DNA of 64,000 nucleotides, from NCBI RefSeq assembly GCF_016411865.1, contig NZ_JAEKJA010000017.1:1-64000 (forward strand), given 5' to 3'. Under the pieces are notes generated by a model. It was not told the origin of the DNA and searched no databases. It was given only the letters and a program-made list of their open reading frames with translations. Positions 39,791 to 47,735 of the stretch are shown here, one piece after another. The position numbers and the translations under genes are program-made. The DNA comes from Acuticoccus mangrovi (GTDB lineage: Bacteria; Pseudomonadota; Alphaproteobacteria; Rhizobiales; Amorphaceae). Positions within the stretch are counted from its first letter, which is position 1, and each line of letters opens with the position of its first letter.

Positions 39791-40747
39791 TCAGAGCGAA
39801 TAGTCGAGGGCGGGCCCCGTCGGCACGATGCCGGTGGGGTTCAGGCTCTTATGGCTCTGATAATAGTGGTGCTTGATGTGAAACAGGTCCGTGGTGTCGG
39901 CAAAGCCCGGTTGCGCGTAGAGCGTTCTGAGATAGCGCCAGAGGTTCGGATAGTCGACGATCCGCCGCACGTTGCACTTGAAGTGGCCGTAATAGACGGG
40001 ATCGAAGCGGATCAGCGTCGTGAAGAGGCGGACGTCGGCCTCGGTCAGCTTGTCGCCCATCAGATAATCGTAACCCTCGAGCCGCGCTTCCAGCCAGTCG
40101 AGCGAGGCGAAGAGGTCACCCACCGCGGCTTCGTAGGCCGCCTGCCTGGTCGCGAAACCCGCCCGGTAGACGCCGTTGTTGACGGTCTCGTAGACGCGGG
40201 CGTTGACGGCGTCGATCTCGTCGGCGAGCGCGGCGGGACGGTAGTCCTCCTCGCGCGCGCCGAGCCCGTCGAAGGCCTCGGCGAACATGCGGATGATCTC
40301 GGCCGACTCGTTGGACACGATGGTGCTCCGCTCCTTGTCCCACAGCACCGGAACGGTGACGCGGCCGGAATAGGAGGGATCGGCGGCGAGGTAGACGTCG
40401 CGCATGAAGGCGGCGCCGTTCACCGTGTCGGGGACGACGCCCTCGCCGGGGGCGAAGCTCCACCCGTCGTCGCCCATGTACCAGTGCACCACCGACAGGC
40501 CGATCATGTCGGCGAGGCCCTTGCGCTCGCGCACGACGAGGGCGCGGTGGGCCCACGGGCAGGCGAGCGAGACGTAGAGATGGTAGCGCCCCGCCGCTGC
40601 CGGGAAGCCGCCCTCGCCGGAGGGGCCGGGCGAGCCGTCGGCGGTCACGAAGCTGCGGAACGACGAAGCCTTGCGCTCGAATTCGCCGGATGTGTTGGCA
40701 AAGCCCGGGCTGCCGGTCTGCCAGACGCCGTCGAGGAGATAACCCAT
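39791..40747 (-). CDS. Glutathione transferase, Xi class/glutathionyl-hydroquinone reductase
   Basis: A 318-residue cytosolic enzyme that removes glutathione from glutathionyl-hydroquinones. The catalytic Cys is in SLACPWAHRALVV. The C-terminal domain has VYETVNNGVYRAGFA and YGHFKCNVRRI, typical of YqjG/ECM4. ATG at 40747 is used because it begins with GYLLDGVW and shares one base with the cyclase stop. The N-terminus of the thioredoxin domain matches family length. Confidence 0.93.
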   Translation of the reverse strand: MGYLLDGVWQTGSPGFANTSGEFERKASSFRSFVTADGSPGPSGEGGFPAAAGRYHLYVSLACPWAHRALVVRERKGLADMIGLSVVHWYMGDDGWSFAPGEGVVPDTVNGAAFMRDVYLAADPSYSGRVTVPVLWDKERSTIVSNESAEIIRMFAEAFDGLGAREEDYRPAALADEIDAVNARVYETVNNGVYRAGFATRQAAYEAAVGDLFASLDWLEARLEGYDYLMGDKLTEADVRLFTTLIRFDPVYYGHFKCNVRRIVDYPNLWRYLRTLYAQPGFADTTDLFHIKHHYYQSHKSLNPTGIVPTGPALDYSL

Positions 40748-42105
40748 CAGCCGCTTCTTTCGTCCGTCATCGCCCACAAGTGGAGCTGCCCGTCGGCGCC
40801 GGCAACCCGCATCGGGCCGAGATCGGAGAGATCGCCGGCAAAGCCCGCGGCGCGCGCCCGGGAGAGCGTCTCGTCGGTGGTGAGCGCGATCGTGCCGGTC
40901 TCCTTGTTGAATTTCTCGAGCTTCGCCGCAAGGTTCGCCGCCTGGCCGATCACGGTGAATTCAAGTCGCGCCTCGCTGCCGAGGGTGGCGGCGACGACGC
41001 GGCCGGCGACTGCCGCACCGTTGATCGGGACCGCAGGCAGTCCGGCGGCGACGAGGCCCGCATCCCACTCGGCGCGCGCGTCGACGATCTCCTGAAGCGC
41101 GGCGAGACAGTCGGCGGCGGCGGTCGCGGAGGGGGTGAGGGCACCGAACGTCGCCATCACCCCGTCGCCGAGGAACTTGTCGACGACGCCGCCGTGGCGC
41201 TCGATGATCGGCACCACGAGACGGTGATAGCGCGTCAGCGTGTCGACCACGGCGCGAGGCGGGCGATCCGCCGCAAAGGCCGTGAAGCCTCGCAGGTCGA
41301 GCATGAGGATGGCGGCGTCCCGGTCCTGCGCGTCGCCGGCCATCGCGGCCGTCTCACGCGAGGTGATGGCGTCGGCGACGCCGGTGCCGAAGTAGCGGCG
41401 CATGTCGCGCGTCGCCGCGCTCTCGCGCACGGCGGTGATGAGGGTTCGTCGCGCCCGCGTCAGGGAGAGGGCGAGCACGGCGGTGACGAGCAGGATCGTG
41501 AACACCTTGTCGAACTCCGCCCCGAGGAGAACGAGGCTGTCGGTCATGTAGGCGACGAAGGAGCGCGTGATCACGCCGGGTCCCTCCGCCTGGATCGGAT
41601 AGAGGGTCAACAGGATCCATCCGGCCGCGGCGAGGAGCCCCTGGGTGATGACGAAGCGGGCGTCAAAGCGCAGCGCCCGGATGGCGATGAGCACGAAGAT
41701 GTAAGCGAACGTCGGCACCTTCAGGTAGAAGGCCGGCGGCTGGGCGTAGGCGATGTGGATGGTGAAGATCAGCGTGTAGAGTTGGGCGACGTCCGCGATC
41801 ATCGACAGGACGAGGAACCAGCCCGGCAGGAAGCCCCGGTAGGAGGCGACGATGCGCACGATGGTGAAGACCGCATAGGTGGTGAGGACGGCCGGCACCG
41901 GCTGGAACATCGAGTTGGCATCGGTGGGGCGGGGGGCGATGAGATAGAGCGTGCCCGTCGCGATCACGATGAGCAGCTGGACCCAGCCGATGAGCCGCTC
42001 CGACCGCTCCTCCTCCGCCAGCACGAGCTGGAAGACGCGGGCGGGCATCCTGTCGGCGGCACCCTCGGGCAGGCCGAGGTGGCGGGTGAGGCTCTTGGCG
42101 ATCAT
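40747..42105 (-). CDS. Membrane class III adenylate/guanylate cyclase
   Basis: A 452-residue protein with about six N-terminal membrane segments (residues 40-210) and a C-terminal class III nucleotidyl cyclase domain. One metal Asp is in LMLDLRGFTAF and the other in KFLGDGVMATFG. The transition-state region reads VIGQAANLAAKLEK, keeping Asn but with Lys in place of the usual Arg. ATG at 42105 has GAAGGG upstream on its strand; an earlier in-frame start at 42129 is less likely. Adenine or guanine specificity cannot be judged by eye. It is coupled to the glutathione transferase gene by TGATG. Confidence 0.9.
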   Translation of the reverse strand: MIAKSLTRHLGLPEGAADRMPARVFQLVLAEEERSERLIGWVQLLIVIATGTLYLIAPRPTDANSMFQPVPAVLTTYAVFTIVRIVASYRGFLPGWFLVLSMIADVAQLYTLIFTIHIAYAQPPAFYLKVPTFAYIFVLIAIRALRFDARFVITQGLLAAAGWILLTLYPIQAEGPGVITRSFVAYMTDSLVLLGAEFDKVFTILLVTAVLALSLTRARRTLITAVRESAATRDMRRYFGTGVADAITSRETAAMAGDAQDRDAAILMLDLRGFTAFAADRPPRAVVDTLTRYHRLVVPIIERHGGVVDKFLGDGVMATFGALTPSATAAADCLAALQEIVDARAEWDAGLVAAGLPAVPINGAAVAGRVVAATLGSEARLEFTVIGQAANLAAKLEKFNKETGTIALTTDETLSRARAAGFAGDLSDLGPMRVAGADGQLHLWAMTDERSG

Positions 42106-42196
42106 CGGTTGCCCTTCACGAGAGGGCACGTTGCCACAGCGGCGCGACCGGCGTGAGGCCGCTCGCGCCGCTACAGCGAAAAGTTGATGAAGGGTG

Positions 42197-42223
42197 AGGT
42201 GCCGGGAAGCGTGCCCGGCACCT
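42197..42223 (-). terminator. Terminator of the homospermidine synthase gene
   Basis: A perfect ten-base stem (AGGTGCCGGG with CCCGGCACCT) with a seven-base loop begins 16 bases after the stop at 42239. On the minus strand it is followed by CACCCTTCATC and AACTTTTCG, T-rich but not a clean U-tract. Confidence 0.6.
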
Positions 42224-42238
42224 GGAGGATCGGCGCGC

Positions 42239-43675
42239 TCAGCGCACCAGCACGTTGCGGAACTGCCAGGGATCGCTGGTGTCGATGTCCTCGGGGAAGA
42301 GGCCGGGGCGGTCGCTGAGCGGGGTCCAGTCGCTGTAGTAGCCCTTCACCGGGCCGAGATAGGGGAGCTGGACCTCCAGGCAGCGGGCGTGGTCCATCTC
42401 GTCGGCCTCGACGATGCCGGCTTCGGGGTTCTCCAGCGCCCACACCATGCCGGCGAGCACGGCCGAGGTCACCTGAAGGCCGGTCGCGTTCTGGTAGGGC
42501 GCGATCCGGCGCGTCTCCTCGATGGAGAGCTGCGAGCCATACCAGTAGGCGTTCTTGTCGTGGCCGTAGAGGAGGACGCCGAGCTCGTCGATGCCGTCGA
42601 CGATCTCGTTCTCGTCGAGCACGTGATGGACCGACTGCGGCCGCCCCGCCTGGCCGAACATCTCGTGCAGCGACAGCACCGCGTCGTTCGCCGGGTGGTA
42701 GGCGTAGTGGCAGGTGGGGCGATAGTCCGGATCGAGACCCTCGCCGACGGTGTAGTAGTCGGCGATGGAGACGCTCTCGTTGTGCGTCACGAGGAAACCG
42801 TATTGGGCGCCGGGCGTCGGGCACCAGGTGCGCACGCGGGTGTCGGCGCCGGGCTGCAGCATGAAGCGGGCGGCGCGGCAGCCCGAGCCCTCGGCCTGGA
42901 CGTGCATGTTGTCGGGCATCCAGGTCTCGTGCGTGCCCCAGCCGAGCTCGGCGGGCTGCAGCCCTTCGGAAATGAAGCCTTCCACCGACCAGGTGTTCCA
43001 GAACGCGTCGAGCGGCTTCGGCAGCTTGGTGCGTTGGGTATCGCGCTCGGCGATGTGGACGCCCTTGACGCCGCAGTCGCGCATCAGCGCCGCCCAGCCC
43101 TCGCGCGTGGCCGGGGCGTCGGCGGGCTTGCCGAGGTCCTGGGCGAGGTTGAGAAGGGCCTGTTTGACGAACCAGGAGACCATGCCCGGATTGGCGCCGC
43201 AGCAGGAGACGGCGGTGGTGCCGCCGGGGCTCGCCCGCTTCTCCGCCCGCACCGTCTCGCGCAGATGGTAGTTGGTGCGGGTGGCGGGGTCGGCGCCCTT
43301 GTCGAAATAGAAGCCCGGCCACGGCTCGACCACGGTGTCGATATAGAGGACGCCGAGCTCGCGGGTGAGCTTCATGATGTCGAGCGAGGAGGTGTCGACC
43401 GACAGGTTGACGCAGAAGGCCTGGCCGTCGCCGGCCGTCAGGAGCGGTGTCAGCACGTCGCGATAGTTCTCGCGGGTGATGGCGATCTGCTCGAAGCGGA
43501 TGCCGCGCTCGTCGAGCAGATCCCGGTCGGCGTCGGACGGGTCGATCACGACCATGCGCGAGGCATCATACTCGAAGTGGCGCTCGATGAGGGGCAGCGT
43601 GCCGCGCCCGATGGAGCCGAAGCCAATCATGACGATCGGTCCGGTGATGGTGCCGTATCGCGGCCAGTCGCTCAT
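42239..43675 (-). CDS. hss: Homospermidine synthase
   Basis: A 478-residue NAD-dependent enzyme that makes sym-homospermidine from putrescine (or spermidine), the main polyamine of many alphaproteobacteria. Rossmann motif GFGSIGRGTLPLIERH near the N-terminus, SCCGANPGMVSWFVK in the saccharopine-dehydrogenase-like middle, and a conserved C-terminal DLDPDYRPTCHYAYHPAN-type region. Length matches the bacterial family (about 477). A terminator follows. Confidence 0.95.
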   Translation of the reverse strand: MSDWPRYGTITGPIVMIGFGSIGRGTLPLIERHFEYDASRMVVIDPSDADRDLLDERGIRFEQIAITRENYRDVLTPLLTAGDGQAFCVNLSVDTSSLDIMKLTRELGVLYIDTVVEPWPGFYFDKGADPATRTNYHLRETVRAEKRASPGGTTAVSCCGANPGMVSWFVKQALLNLAQDLGKPADAPATREGWAALMRDCGVKGVHIAERDTQRTKLPKPLDAFWNTWSVEGFISEGLQPAELGWGTHETWMPDNMHVQAEGSGCRAARFMLQPGADTRVRTWCPTPGAQYGFLVTHNESVSIADYYTVGEGLDPDYRPTCHYAYHPANDAVLSLHEMFGQAGRPQSVHHVLDENEIVDGIDELGVLLYGHDKNAYWYGSQLSIEETRRIAPYQNATGLQVTSAVLAGMVWALENPEAGIVEADEMDHARCLEVQLPYLGPVKGYYSDWTPLSDRPGLFPEDIDTSDPWQFRNVLVR

Positions 43676-43740
43676 GCAGACTACTCCCTTCCGAAGTTGG
43701 GCAGACGCCTACAGCATAGGAACGAGGTCGTCACCGTCCG

Positions 43741-43768
43741 AAAAAGCGGATCGGCGTCACCGCCGATC
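43741..43768 (-). terminator. Rho-independent terminator of the GGDEF-like gene
   Basis: On the minus strand the stem GATCGGCG/CGCCGATC with a TCAC-type loop is followed by CGCTTTTT. The stop codon of the gene lies in the loop. Confidence 0.65.
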
Positions 43769-45028
43769 GGGCCGACGAGGCGGAGCCTCGCCGAGCGTGG
43801 TGGCGATGGTCTCGAGGGCGGAGGGGTTCTCGTCCGCGAGCGGCTGCGGGCGCGAGGCGCCGGCGAAGTCGCCGTCGATGGCGCACGGCCGCGCCACGGC
43901 GGGCGCCCGGGTCGCCGGAGGGGCGGCGTCGTTTCGCGGGCCGTCGCCGCCGGGCTTCGTGGTCGCGCCGATGGCGCTGCGCGGCGTCTGGGCGTTGGCG
44001 AGGAAGAGGGCGCCCTCCGCGGCGGTCTCGAGGTCGTCCGGGCGGCTCGTCCTGCCGACATCGGCGATGCCGATCGAGACCGACACCGCCTCGCCGTGCC
44101 GGCCGCCGCCGAAGCTGCGCGCGACGTTGGCTCGGATGCGCTCGGCGACGGTCCGCGCCGCCACGGCCGAGCAGTGCGGCAGGAGCACGGCGAAGCGGTC
44201 GAAGTCGATCGCCGTGCACACATCGGAATCGCGGACCGCCTTGCGCACGTCGCGGCCGACGTGATGGCGCACGTCCTGCCATCGGCGCTCGCCGAGGCGG
44301 TTGCGTAGGTTGGCGCCTTCGTCGATCGAGACGAGCAGATAGGCGTAGGGGCTGCCATAGCGCTCGTGCAGGAGCCAGTGGTGCTCGAGATGCTGGCGGA
44401 ACACGGCGTGGCTCATCATCCGCATGGTGGTCTCCGCCGCCTCTTCGGCGATCTGCGCGCGTAGGGCGTCGCTGCGGGCGAGCTCGGCGAGCGTCAGGAG
44501 GCCGAACACCATGGTGCCGAGCGGCAGCCAGGCGAGGAGCGCGGGGAGCGAGGTCGGAGGCAGCTCGCCCCTGGTGGGAACGAGGAGGCAGAGGAGGCAC
44601 AGCGGAGCGAGGCCGGCGAGCGAGATCACGCTGGAGCGCTGCAGCGGGCGCTTCGTGTAGCGGTGCACCTCGTGCACGGCGACCCCGATGCCGGCAGGGA
44701 CGACGACCGACGCCAGAGCGGCCGGCATCGCCGCGCCGCCGGCCGCCGTCACCATGGCGAACGGCAGAGCGAGTGCGGCGAGCGCGCCGAGCGGCCCGCC
44801 GAAGAGGCCGGCCACGAGCAGCAGCGGGCCATGCGCCGCGATCGCCGGGCCGCCGCTGGAGGACAGCGGCGAGCTCATGACCGCGGCGACCGCGAGCCCG
44901 TACGCCACCCCGATCGCCGCCTTGCGCAGCCGCTCGCCGGCGAGATGGTCCGACAGAGCGCCGAGCGCGATTGGTGCGACGAGGGCGAAGCCGCTCATCA
45001 GAATGAGATGCCAGAGCGTGTCGACCAT
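43757..45028 (-). CDS. Membrane protein with degenerate GGDEF domain
   Basis: A 423-residue protein. Residues 1-190 form six or seven membrane segments of the 5TM-LYT-like sensor type (SSPLSSSGGPAIAAHGPLLL). Residues about 205-355 are GGDEF-like: HAVFRQHLEHHWLLHE, YLLVSIDEGANLRN, then the signature strand reads DFDRFAVLLPHC where GG(D/E)EF is expected, and VSVSIGIAD. Both glycines and the catalytic Glu are replaced, so cyclic-di-GMP synthesis is unlikely. It may be a GTP or c-di-GMP sensor or a structural remnant. The last 65 residues are Pro/Ala-rich and disordered. Confidence 0.82.
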   Translation of the reverse strand: MVDTLWHLILMSGFALVAPIALGALSDHLAGERLRKAAIGVAYGLAVAAVMSSPLSSSGGPAIAAHGPLLLVAGLFGGPLGALAALALPFAMVTAAGGAAMPAALASVVVPAGIGVAVHEVHRYTKRPLQRSSVISLAGLAPLCLLCLLVPTRGELPPTSLPALLAWLPLGTMVFGLLTLAELARSDALRAQIAEEAAETTMRMMSHAVFRQHLEHHWLLHERYGSPYAYLLVSIDEGANLRNRLGERRWQDVRHHVGRDVRKAVRDSDVCTAIDFDRFAVLLPHCSAVAARTVAERIRANVARSFGGGRHGEAVSVSIGIADVGRTSRPDDLETAAEGALFLANAQTPRSAIGATTKPGGDGPRNDAAPPATRAPAVARPCAIDGDFAGASRPQPLADENPSALETIATTLGEAPPRRPDRR

Positions 45029-45097
45029 CAGCCTCGCGAGCCCGTGTGCGGTGACGATCTTGCCCGGCGTCGGTTGCGTGCGGCTGGGGCCGGCGGA

Positions 45098-45832
45098 TCA
45101 GTGGCCGTAGGGCGGGTTGGGGATCGACATGTGCGCCTCGCGCAGCGCGTCCGACCAGCGGTTGCGCACGTGCTCGAAATAGGGGTCGTCCTGCCCGATC
45201 CGCAGATTGACGCTCGGCGTGAGCGAGCCGCGCGGCAGCACCAGAATGTCGATCGGCAAACCCACCGCCAGGTTGGAACGCATGGTGGAATCCATCGAGA
45301 TGAGCGCCAGCTTCAGCGCTTCGTCGAGACTGGTCTCGAAGGTCACCGAGCGGTCGATGATGGGCTTGCCGTACTTGTGCTCGCCGATCTGGAGGTAGGC
45401 GGTGTCCTCTGTCGCCTCGAGGAAGTTGCCGGCGCGATAGATCATGAACAGGCGGAGCCGCCGCTCGTCGATCTGCCCGGCGAGGAGGAGCGAGCAGTCG
45501 AAGGTGCTGCCGTCCTTTTTCAGCGCCTCCGCGTCCCGCTCGGCGACGAAGCGGACGGCGCGGCCGGTGAACTCGGCCATCTGCAGCATCGTCGGCACGG
45601 TGTAGACGGTCTGGAGCTCGCCGTGCTCGTCCTCCAGCCCCTCCACCATGTGGCTCACCACCGACTGGGTGACGGCGAGATTGCCGGCGGTCGCCACGGC
45701 GACGAGCCGATCCTCGCGCTGGAACACCTGGAGCTTGCGGAAGGTGGAGATGTTGTCGACCCCGGCGTTGGTGCGGGTGTCGGCCACCATCACGAGGCCC
45801 TGACGCAGAAGAAGACCGATGCAGTAGGTCAT
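45098..45832 (-). CDS. Anbu proteasome-like peptidase
   Basis: A 244-residue bacterial proteasome homolog (Anbu) of the Ntn-hydrolase fold. ATG at 45832 is chosen because it puts Thr directly after Met (MTYCIGLLLRQG), so methionine removal would expose the nucleophile; the longer reading from 45910 would bury it. MVADTRTNAGVDNI and VAVATAGNLAVTQSV follow the family pattern. It is the last gene of the conserved set with the transglutaminase, alpha-E and ATP-grasp genes, thought to act in a peptide-ligation and proteolysis system whose substrate is unknown. Confidence 0.93.
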   Translation of the reverse strand: MTYCIGLLLRQGLVMVADTRTNAGVDNISTFRKLQVFQREDRLVAVATAGNLAVTQSVVSHMVEGLEDEHGELQTVYTVPTMLQMAEFTGRAVRFVAERDAEALKKDGSTFDCSLLLAGQIDERRLRLFMIYRAGNFLEATEDTAYLQIGEHKYGKPIIDRSVTFETSLDEALKLALISMDSTMRSNLAVGLPIDILVLPRGSLTPSVNLRIGQDDPYFEHVRNRWSDALREAHMSIPNPPYGH

Positions 45833-45917
45833 GGATTGTCCGTTGACGGTCTCGTTGCCGTGCGCGGCCGGCAGGGATTGAAAGGTCGTCCAGCCCGGCA
45901 CGGCGACCACCCTCCGC

Positions 45918-46778
45918 CTATTGCATGGACTGGGACTGGCTCTGCTCGCTCAGCGCCTGGCTGTGGGTGTTGCCCGGGTCCATCGTGACGGTGACGGTGA
46001 GCGTCTCGCCGAGCCCGCCATAAACCGCGCCGCGCACCGGCGAGGCGCTCTGATGGTCGAGGCCGACAGCCACGCGCACATAGGCGTCGGTGATGCAGGC
46101 GCCGGCGGAGGGGTCGAAGCCGACCCAGCCGAGGCCGTCGATATGGATCTCGCACCAGGCGTGGCCGCGATGGTCGTCGCGCGGCTTGTCCGCGGCGAAT
46201 TGGTAGCCCGAGACGTAGCGCGCTGGCAGCCCGTCGCTCCGCGCGGCGGTGAGGAGCACGTGGGCGAGATCCTGGCACACGCCCTTGCCGGCCTTGAGCG
46301 CGTCGAGCGCCGGCGTGTCCACCTGGGTCATGCCCTCGACGTAGGTCACGCGCCGGTGGACGAGGGCGTTGAGCTTGTGGGCACGGTCGAGGGCGCTGCC
46401 GTCGCTCTCGGCGCGCGCCTCGGCGGCGAGGCTCGCCAGCGACGCGGCCGGATGGGTGAGGTCGGTGTCGCGCAGGAAGACGCCGACGGGCAGCGGCTCG
46501 CGCGTGCCGGAAACGACGCCGTTGGTCGTCTCCGTCTCCACCGTCCCGCTCGCGGTGATGAGCAGCTCCTCGCCGGGATTTTGCAGCGTGAAGGTGTGGG
46601 TGATGTTGCCGAAGGCGTCGTCGACACGGCGCAGCGGCGCGTCGCCGGTGACGTCGATGCGCCAGTCGCGCACCGTCTGGTTGGCGGTGTTGCACGGGGT
46701 CAGGCGCAGGATCTCGATGACGGAGCTCGGCGCCGTCTCGTACCGATAATGCGTCTCGTGCTGGATCTGGAGGCGCAT
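45918..46778 (-). CDS. Transglutaminase-like cysteine protease
   Basis: A 286-residue transglutaminase-fold protein with the N-terminal beta domain (HETHYRYETAPSSVIEILRL) and the catalytic triad: Cys168 in GKGVCQDLAHVLL, His206 in RGHAWCEIHIDG, Asp222 in GFDPSAGACI. It ends in a Ser/Gln-rich tail (SEQSQSQSMQ). In this operon type it is expected to hydrolyse or transfer amide bonds on the peptide made by the ATP-grasp/alpha-E pair. It starts 12 bases after the alpha-E stop. Confidence 0.93.
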   Translation of the reverse strand: MRLQIQHETHYRYETAPSSVIEILRLTPCNTANQTVRDWRIDVTGDAPLRRVDDAFGNITHTFTLQNPGEELLITASGTVETETTNGVVSGTREPLPVGVFLRDTDLTHPAASLASLAAEARAESDGSALDRAHKLNALVHRRVTYVEGMTQVDTPALDALKAGKGVCQDLAHVLLTAARSDGLPARYVSGYQFAADKPRDDHRGHAWCEIHIDGLGWVGFDPSAGACITDAYVRVAVGLDHQSASPVRGAVYGGLGETLTVTVTMDPGNTHSQALSEQSQSQSMQ

Positions 46779-46790
46779 GGTTGCTCCCGT

Positions 46791-47735
46791 TCAGCGCAGA
46801 TATTGGGCTTCGATCGCAACGCTCAGCGCGTTGTTCTCGCGGATGACGCGCTGCAGGAACTCGTGCAGCCCCTCGCGGTAGATGGCATCCACCGTGCCGT
46901 TGGCCAAGCCGGCGTGGTAGGCGCGGGCGGCCCGCTGGGCGGGACCTTGGCGCCCGTAGTCGTTGGCGAGCTGGTCAAGATACCACAGCGTGTTCTCGGC
47001 GCAGTTGGCGATCGAGCGCGGCAGCTCCTTGCGCAGCGTCAGAAGCTCGGCCACCCGCCAGGGTCGCAGCGCGTCGCGGAACACCCACTGATAGGAGGTG
47101 AGCGCCGAGGTCGCCCGCAGCAGCGAGGCCCACTGAAAGTAGTCGAGCCCGCCGCCCACCGTGTCGCCCTCCGGCAGAAGCACGTGATACTTCACGTCGA
47201 GGATGCGGGCGGTGGCGTCGCCCCGCTCCACGAAGGTGCCGAGGCGGAAGAAGGCGTGCGCGTCGGTGCGCAGCATGGTGCGGTAAGCCGAGCCGTCGAA
47301 GCGCAGGCACGCTTCCTTGACGAAGGCGAGGAATTCGGCGAGCTGGCGCGGCGACATGGCGTCGACCGAGTAGTGGCGCAGCTCCAGCCAGGCGTCATTG
47401 ATCGCCGTCCACATCTCGCCGGTGATCGCCGTGCGCACCGAGCGGGCGGAGCGGCGGGCGACGTCGAGGCAGGAGAAGATGCTCGACGGATTGTCCGGCG
47501 AGAAGGCCAGGAAATCGATGACGTTGCGGCGGTTCGCCTCGTCGTAGCGCTCGCGGAAAAGCGTCTCCGCGCCCGTCGAGATCATCGCCGACTCCCACTC
47601 GTTGGTGGTGCCGCCGTAGTTCGTGGGCAGGGAGGAGAGGCGGGAGGCCACATCGAGGATGCGGGCGGTATTCTCGGCCCGCTCGGCGTATCGGGCGAGC
47701 CAGTAGAGATCGGCAGCGACGCGGGAGAGCAGCAT
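46791..47735 (-). CDS. Alpha-E domain protein
   Basis: A 314-residue all-helical alpha-E protein (begins MLLSRVAADLYWLARYAERAE, with many ER pairs and LFRERYDEANRRNVIDFL). The family almost always sits with a circularly permuted ATP-grasp and a transglutaminase and may aid the ligation step. The ATG at 47735 shares one base with the ATP-grasp stop (TAATG). Confidence 0.93.
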   Translation of the reverse strand: MLLSRVAADLYWLARYAERAENTARILDVASRLSSLPTNYGGTTNEWESAMISTGAETLFRERYDEANRRNVIDFLAFSPDNPSSIFSCLDVARRSARSVRTAITGEMWTAINDAWLELRHYSVDAMSPRQLAEFLAFVKEACLRFDGSAYRTMLRTDAHAFFRLGTFVERGDATARILDVKYHVLLPEGDTVGGGLDYFQWASLLRATSALTSYQWVFRDALRPWRVAELLTLRKELPRSIANCAENTLWYLDQLANDYGRQGPAQRAARAYHAGLANGTVDAIYREGLHEFLQRVIRENNALSVAIEAQYLR

